Shown: positions 59,071 through 64,000 of the stretch, piece after piece | Layout: each line of letters opens with the position of its first letter | Position numbering within the stretch: position 1 is the stretch's first letter | NCBI GenBank assembly: GCA_028671895.1 | Contig: CM053809.1 | Coordinates: 35,253,501 to 35,317,500 of the forward strand | Direction: 5' to 3' | DNA length: 64,000 nucleotides | From: Oenanthe sinensis | Taxonomy: Eukaryota > Streptophyta > Magnoliopsida > Apiales > Apiaceae | Notes under the pieces: generated by a model | Told to the model about the DNA's origin: nothing | Databases searched by the model: none | The model's input: the letters and a program-made list of their open reading frames with translations, nothing else | Program-made: the position numbers and the translations under genes

Positions 59071-59402
59071 TGTCGTGTTTGGTTGGAGTGAAAAAAGTCG
59101 GGGAGAGTGGAATGAAAATTTGAACTATTTAATGAGTAAACATTCAAGATTTGCATTCCTTCATTCCATTCCTAGCAAATTAAACTAAGAGCTCAATCTC
59201 ACCAATTTAACAAGAAATACTTGTTTTTTCATTTTACTCATCATAGAAAATTTGCACATTTTTTTTCACTCAAAAGGGCTGGTCTTTTTTTTTTTTAATC
59301 CTAACCTAGCAACTCTTGCTACCTCATTTCTTACTCCGTCAGTGTTGTTCACAATTTCCCATTTCATTCCACTCCATTTATTCTCCCCAACCAAATGGAG
59401 CA
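59071..59402. mobile_element. Tourist-like MITE (about 332 bp)
   Basis: Left end TGTCGTGTTTGGTTGG and right end CCAACCAAATGGAGCA form an imperfect inverted repeat, flanked by TAA (59068-59070 and 59403-59405). GTTTGGTTGG-type ends and a TAA duplication fit PIF/Harbinger MITEs. The interior is noncoding. Confidence 0.6.
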
Positions 59403-60779
59403 TAAATGTTTTTATTGGATTATGTTTTTATATGAGCATATAAATCTTGTTTGATGATTTTATATTAATTCATTTGATTTTGTCTCTCTTTTCAGGATAA
59501 CTGGACTGGCGGAAACATTTCATTGCTTGCTTTGGAAGGTTTTTGCTTATCAGGTCGAAGCCAATGATGTGCTAGATAGACTTTTTTCCAGTTCAAACTT
59601 AGAACCTAAAACTTTGGTTTTATGTAATTTCTGGGTGTTGAGAAGACTAATATTTGGCATAATTTTTGTTCCATTTCAATTGCGATGCTTGAAATCTTTG
59701 AATGAGTATTACCAGTTTATTTTAAATTTTCAAGTATATGGTTTCTTTTTGTACTGCTAAAATTTAAATCTGGCTCTGAATAGTAGAGAATTGAGATATT
59801 GAAGTGTTGATTTGCTTAGTTTGGGATGCACTAGCAGCCTGTAGGAGTTGCTACTGAGTTTTTCCTGTAGCATTTTTGTCCTGTCTGGCAAATCATATTT
59901 CTGGAAGTAAGTTATTTATTTTCAGAAAAAGTATGTATATATATGTATTTTTTCTGGAAATAAGCAACTTATTTTTTATTTTGAAAATTAGATTTGGTAT
60001 TAAAATTTTAAATTAAAATTATACGTATTTTTTTTAAAAAAATAAGTTACTTGTTACTTATTTTCAAGGAATTCCGTGGGCACTTTGTTTTATACTTATT
60101 GCTTGCTTCACTGGTTGATTAGTAGAGTGCATCAAAAAATAGAATGGGTCATCAGGTTTGGATTGAAATATTCAATTTTTTAATTATTTAATTTTGTGGT
60201 GGTTAAATACGATAACCATCGTAAATTCTTCGACATACAAGACAAACAAATTACATAGGACCATCAGCTTAGATATGCAATGTATTAAGCTTGCTGGTCT
60301 TCACGTGATGATTCAGTTGCTTCAAACTAAACCCACCTCTAACAGCTTACGAGTTAAAGCACGCTTTGCTTGCAATTTAATTTTATATTTGCAGTAAAAT
60401 GTGATCTTAATCACATGCACAAGCACTCTCTACATGGAAACTCTTTCATAAACGTGTAATATTTAAGAATCGAAGTCCAAATCTGAGAAATATCTAGAGT
60501 GATTACATAATCTTGAACACTTGCTTTAGACCATCCAAAGGAAAAAAGTAGAAATTGATTCAACTACAAGTCTATGGTCACTTTGCGTATATTATAAAGG
60601 TCTACACTACACACCATCAAAACGTACATACATACAGACCCCTAAAGTTCCATTACATGGTATAGTATAGTATATTTTTTACACCATTCCCAATCTGTTC
60701 TCAAGTTCAATCTTTTTCACTATAACCATTAAAAGAGAGGCTAAGACTTACATTTTTATGCTGAATTGAATCAAACTCA
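59403..60779. other. Intergenic, with a dispersed repeat
   Basis: About 59898-60085 is related to 9969-10190. A 77-codon frame at 59527-59760 preceded by CTCTTTTCAG has no recognisable motif. Bases 60590-60779 are the 5' UTR and promoter side of the transporter gene. Confidence 0.4.
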
Positions 60780-63243
60780 ATGTCAGCAATAACGGAGAAC
60801 CGATTCTTCACAGTCGGGCTCATATCAGCATGGTACTCATCAAACATTGGGGTTTTATTGCTGAACAAATATCTGTTAAGCAACTATGGATTTAAGTACC
60901 CAATTTTTTTAACTATGTGTCACATGACAGCTTGTTCATTGTTGAGCTACATAGCTGTTGCATGGATGGAGCTGGTTCCTATTCAAACACTCCGATCACG
61001 GGATCAGTTCTTTAAGATTTCTGTACTCAGTTTTGTCTTCTGTACCTCTGTTGTGAGTGGAAATATTTCGCTCAAGTATTTGCCAGTGTCATTTAATCAG
61101 GCTATTGGAGCCACCACGCCATTTTTCACTGCTGTGTTTGCGTATTTGATCACGATGAAGACGGAGGCTCTGCTCGTTTATGCCACTCTTGTTCCTGTAG
61201 TCACCGGAGTTATAATTGCTAGTGGGGTATGAAATTAATGAAAAATTGTTCCATGTGTTACTTCTTGTTGCAAATTTAAATAATTGCTCTGATTTCTTAT
61301 CTAAAGATTAAAGGTTTACATAAACTAACAATGACATTCGTCTTTTAGAATTTATTGTTGTCAATTCTTATTCAGTTGTTAAGTGACAAAATCTACTATT
61401 ACTTTAGCATAATGGTTTTGAAGTTGTCTGAAACTTTTCTATCAGATAGGCCTAAATTTGTTATGCTTCATTTATGTGGTTGAGGATCTTGCCGGCAATA
61501 AACACATATATGGCTAGATTGGCCACATATGTTGTTTTTATTATAATTATCTTATTGAAGTATACTCTACCACAATTCTGATTCTATTTCATGTTCCACT
61601 TTCATACACAGGGGGAGCCAAGTTTCCATCTCTTTGGATTTATAATGTGTGTGGGTGCTACGGCTGCTAGAGCACTCAAAACAGTGCTCCAAGGGGTTTT
61701 GCTTTCTTCAGAAGGGTAATTCCCTTCTTCTTCTCCTTTTTTCTATCTTCAAAAATGCATATGGCCAAGCCAAGGACCAAATTCCATTTTGTTTGATATT
61801 ATATTGAACTTGTTATCAACATGTTTTTCAAGGGAGAAGTTGAATTCTATGAATCTCCTCCTATACATGGCTCCTGTAGCTGTTGTACTACTACTTCCAG
61901 TAACACTTTACATGGAAGGAAATGTGGTCGGTATCACATTAGCTCTCTCAAGAGTTGATTTCAGGATTGTGTGGTACCTACTATTCAACTCCGTGCTTGC
62001 ATATTTTGTGAATTTGGCCAACTTTTTGGTCACAAAGCACACCAGTGCTCTGACTCTCCAGGTACCTGATCTTCCTTTTATTCCTCAAAGTGTATTATTT
62101 TTTATTAAAAAAATAAGTGAAATCATTGATTGGGTAACTAAAGAAGCAAAGTGGTTATGCACGGAAACCTTAAAAATTAGTCAAGTTCATGGTGTTAGTA
62201 GTGATATTTTAGTTATGATACCACCAATCTATTTATACTTGAAAATTATGTCTATATACAACTAAAGTATTCTATCTGTACAATGAGATTTATAAAGTTA
62301 AACATGCATGCAAAGTATTCTCTGTGTTTGTATGTACATAGTGTTCGAAGATTAGTGATTATCTGCTAAAATTGTAATTACATGCTTCAATATGAGGTGC
62401 CCTATTCATTACGTGTATATACTTCTTTTTATCTGTGACTTGCTAGACACATACTGATTCCTATAAATTCATGGCCAGTCTATTGAATCATTAATACAAA
62501 ATCTCATTTTCTGAGTTCATTTATATGGAATGTGCTTGTTTGCGATAGCTTAATTACCCTGGCCATCTTTGCTATGGCTGCATCGTGGCAATATCTTGAC
62601 AGTGTTAGGCCATTCCTCCAGGATAAGGTGGATGCTCCAGGAATGGTGCAGAAATTTTCTTTCTTTTTTCCATTTTCATATCATTTTTATGGTACTGATT
62701 TATTGCTTGATTATTACTAGTATTCTTATTATATCTTCAAATCATATATATATAGTAGAAAATGTCGACTCTCCTGATAAAGCTTTCAGATGGCTTCTTT
62801 GCAAACTACTATTTAAAAGTATGTGAGATGTAAAAACTTGATTAGAAGGTTTAAATTGATGATTGAATATAGAAACAGCGTGTAACAGTGAACATATATT
62901 ATCATTTGAAAAGTGGTATTAGGTGCTACGCGGTGATTGGGTGAAAGGAAGTCTTAATTGTAAAATATGACTCAACTTTATGAATTATGTTAACCAGAAG
63001 ATTGTATATCAGAGAAAGTATAGTTTAATTGAATTAGATTGCGGCTTCGTTAAGGTAGTCTTTCTATTCATTAACAGAATCGTTTTCTTCTTCCAGGTCT
63101 TGGGAAATGCTAAAGGAGCAGTAGCTGTGGTTGTCTCCATTTTGATTTTCAAAAATCCCGTATCAGTAACAGGAATGCTTGGTTATGCACTCACAGTTTT
63201 TGGGGTTATCCTCTACAGCGAAGCCAAGAAGCGTAGCAAATGA
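60780..63243 (+). CDS. Nucleotide-sugar / triose-phosphate translocator family transporter (308 aa)
   Basis: Exons 60780-61226, 61612-61715, 61833-62061 and 63097-63243 sum to 927 nt in frame. The protein has about ten membrane helices of the TPT/EamA fold. Landmarks include FFTVGLISAWYSSNIGVLLLNKYLLSN, YPIFLTMCHM, PVSFNQAIGATTPFFTAVFAYL, GEPSFHLFGF, SSEGEKLNSMNLLLYMAP and NAKGAVAVVVSILIFKNPVSVTGM. It is very close to the Arabidopsis At5g05820/At3g11320 and UUAT1 clade, Golgi antiporters; UUAT1 carries UDP-uronic acids for cell-wall polysaccharide synthesis. The C-terminal KKRSK is a dilysine-like ER/Golgi sorting signal. Length is normal for the clade. Intron 3 (about 1 kb) contains a stray frame at 62532-62720 that I do not recognise. 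Confidence 0.93.
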
Positions 63244-64000
63244 GACACTGGTTTAATTACCTTGGACAAGAAAAATTCTAAGTGGAGAAGGGGTGAGAAT
63301 CCTGAATCAGATATTGTATATTGTTCTACATCTCTTCCAGCACTGAATTGAAGAGGAACCTCACTTTTTTGTTTTTATATATCGTTCATTCAGAAGGAGA
63401 TTTATAGTGTGGCCTGTACACAGAGAGATAACAGAATTCTTTCATGTCAATTACATTAACTGAATACTCTTGATTTTTACCATTTGAGTTTTGATCAATT
63501 TTGCTTTAGGAAAAAAATATAAATCCTAAATGTGATAATTATTGTGAAGAACAGAACAGAGGAACGAGTAGTTAAGAGTTCGTCTAGGGTACCCAAATCT
63601 CGAGGGTAGGCCATGGGTTTGCATTCGAGAGTACCACAAATAAAGATCTACTATGCAAATCAAGTTAGCTACAGTGCCACAGACATAGATCTAATATCTA
63701 AATGCTTACCGCAAACTCTCACAAAAAGAAAAAAAGAAAATTGTGACAACTCACAGAGTCACAGTAAGGTCGAGCTGAGCACAATCTGTGTCACAAGACG
63801 TGCAAATCACTCTTTTTGATTGCACTTGGAGTTTTATAATTTCAAGCATCACTAAAGTTGAAGTGCATGCATAATAAAGTTATACAAGGGGGGAATTTGT
63901 TTACGATAATGCGCCCCTTTTTCACATTCCACTTCCATGTATATCTACCTTTAAATATTATTTTTTATTTAAAAAATAATAAAATTTTCAAAATTATTTG
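63244..64000. other. 3' UTR of the transporter and following intergenic sequence
   Basis: About 63244-63480 is likely 3' UTR. No further gene is supported to the window end; the frame at 63613-63819 shows no recognisable motif. Confidence 0.4.

Overview
This window is nuclear DNA from a flowering plant, most likely a eudicot. The evidence is AT-rich intergenic sequence, GT-AG introns, tandem UGT85-type glucosyltransferases with the single conserved intron, plant-only genes (an egg-cell-secreted EC1 protein, a plant O-fucosyltransferase, a TPT-type sugar transporter, an R2R3-MYB), Copia, hAT, LINE and Helitron debris, and a decayed piece of plastid 23S rRNA inside an intron. The species cannot be fixed from the sequence alone.

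Layout. 1-9708: an array of near-identical, internally deleted Copia LTR-retrotransposon units. The first is inverted and forms an 805-bp-arm palindrome; a separate reverse-transcriptase fragment sits between short inverted repeats. 9709-12540: MITE-like sequence and two hAT-type non-autonomous elements with 8-bp target duplications. 12565-14798: a four-exon gene of unknown function (270 aa). 16141-16323: a truncated F-box reading frame. 17304-33868: a cluster of UGT85-like genes, all on the minus strand. Two are intact (UGT-1, UGT-2), one is a small exon-1 relic, one (UGT-3) is split by a 3.6-kb hAT transposon with an intact transposase frame, and one (UGT-4) lacks its N-terminus and carries a templated rearrangement. 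33870-38470: Helitron-, LTR- and AT-rich debris. 38471-40043: a RINGv membrane protein. 41556-44590: a frameshifted R2R3-MYB. 46084-48.9 kb: a Yos1/IER3IP1-like gene with a 5'-UTR intron. 48.9-52.3 kb: repeats, a tandem duplication and a hAT-like MITE. 52397-55409: an eight-exon O-fucosyltransferase with a coding minisatellite. 56151-56567: an EC1-like gene. 57689-58230: ribosomal protein eL33 (RPL35A). 60780-63243: a nucleotide-sugar/triose-phosphate translocator family gene.

How it fits together. The UGT cluster is the main biological unit. UGT-1/UGT-2 and UGT-3/UGT-4 are two duplicated pairs whose flanks are also duplicated. The UGT-3 lineage, including the relic, has the catalytic histidine of the N-terminal domain replaced (QGA instead of QGH), so it diverged before it was broken. 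The hAT element in UGT-3 is flanked by a perfect 8-bp duplication; without it the UGT frame is open, so the hit looks recent. The rearrangement in UGT-4 has an edge at the homologous position, which suggests repair after an excision. The transposase gene appears to make its start codon by splicing (AT|G).

All exon structures come from reading splice signals and frame continuity by eye. No alignment, RNA data or database search was available.
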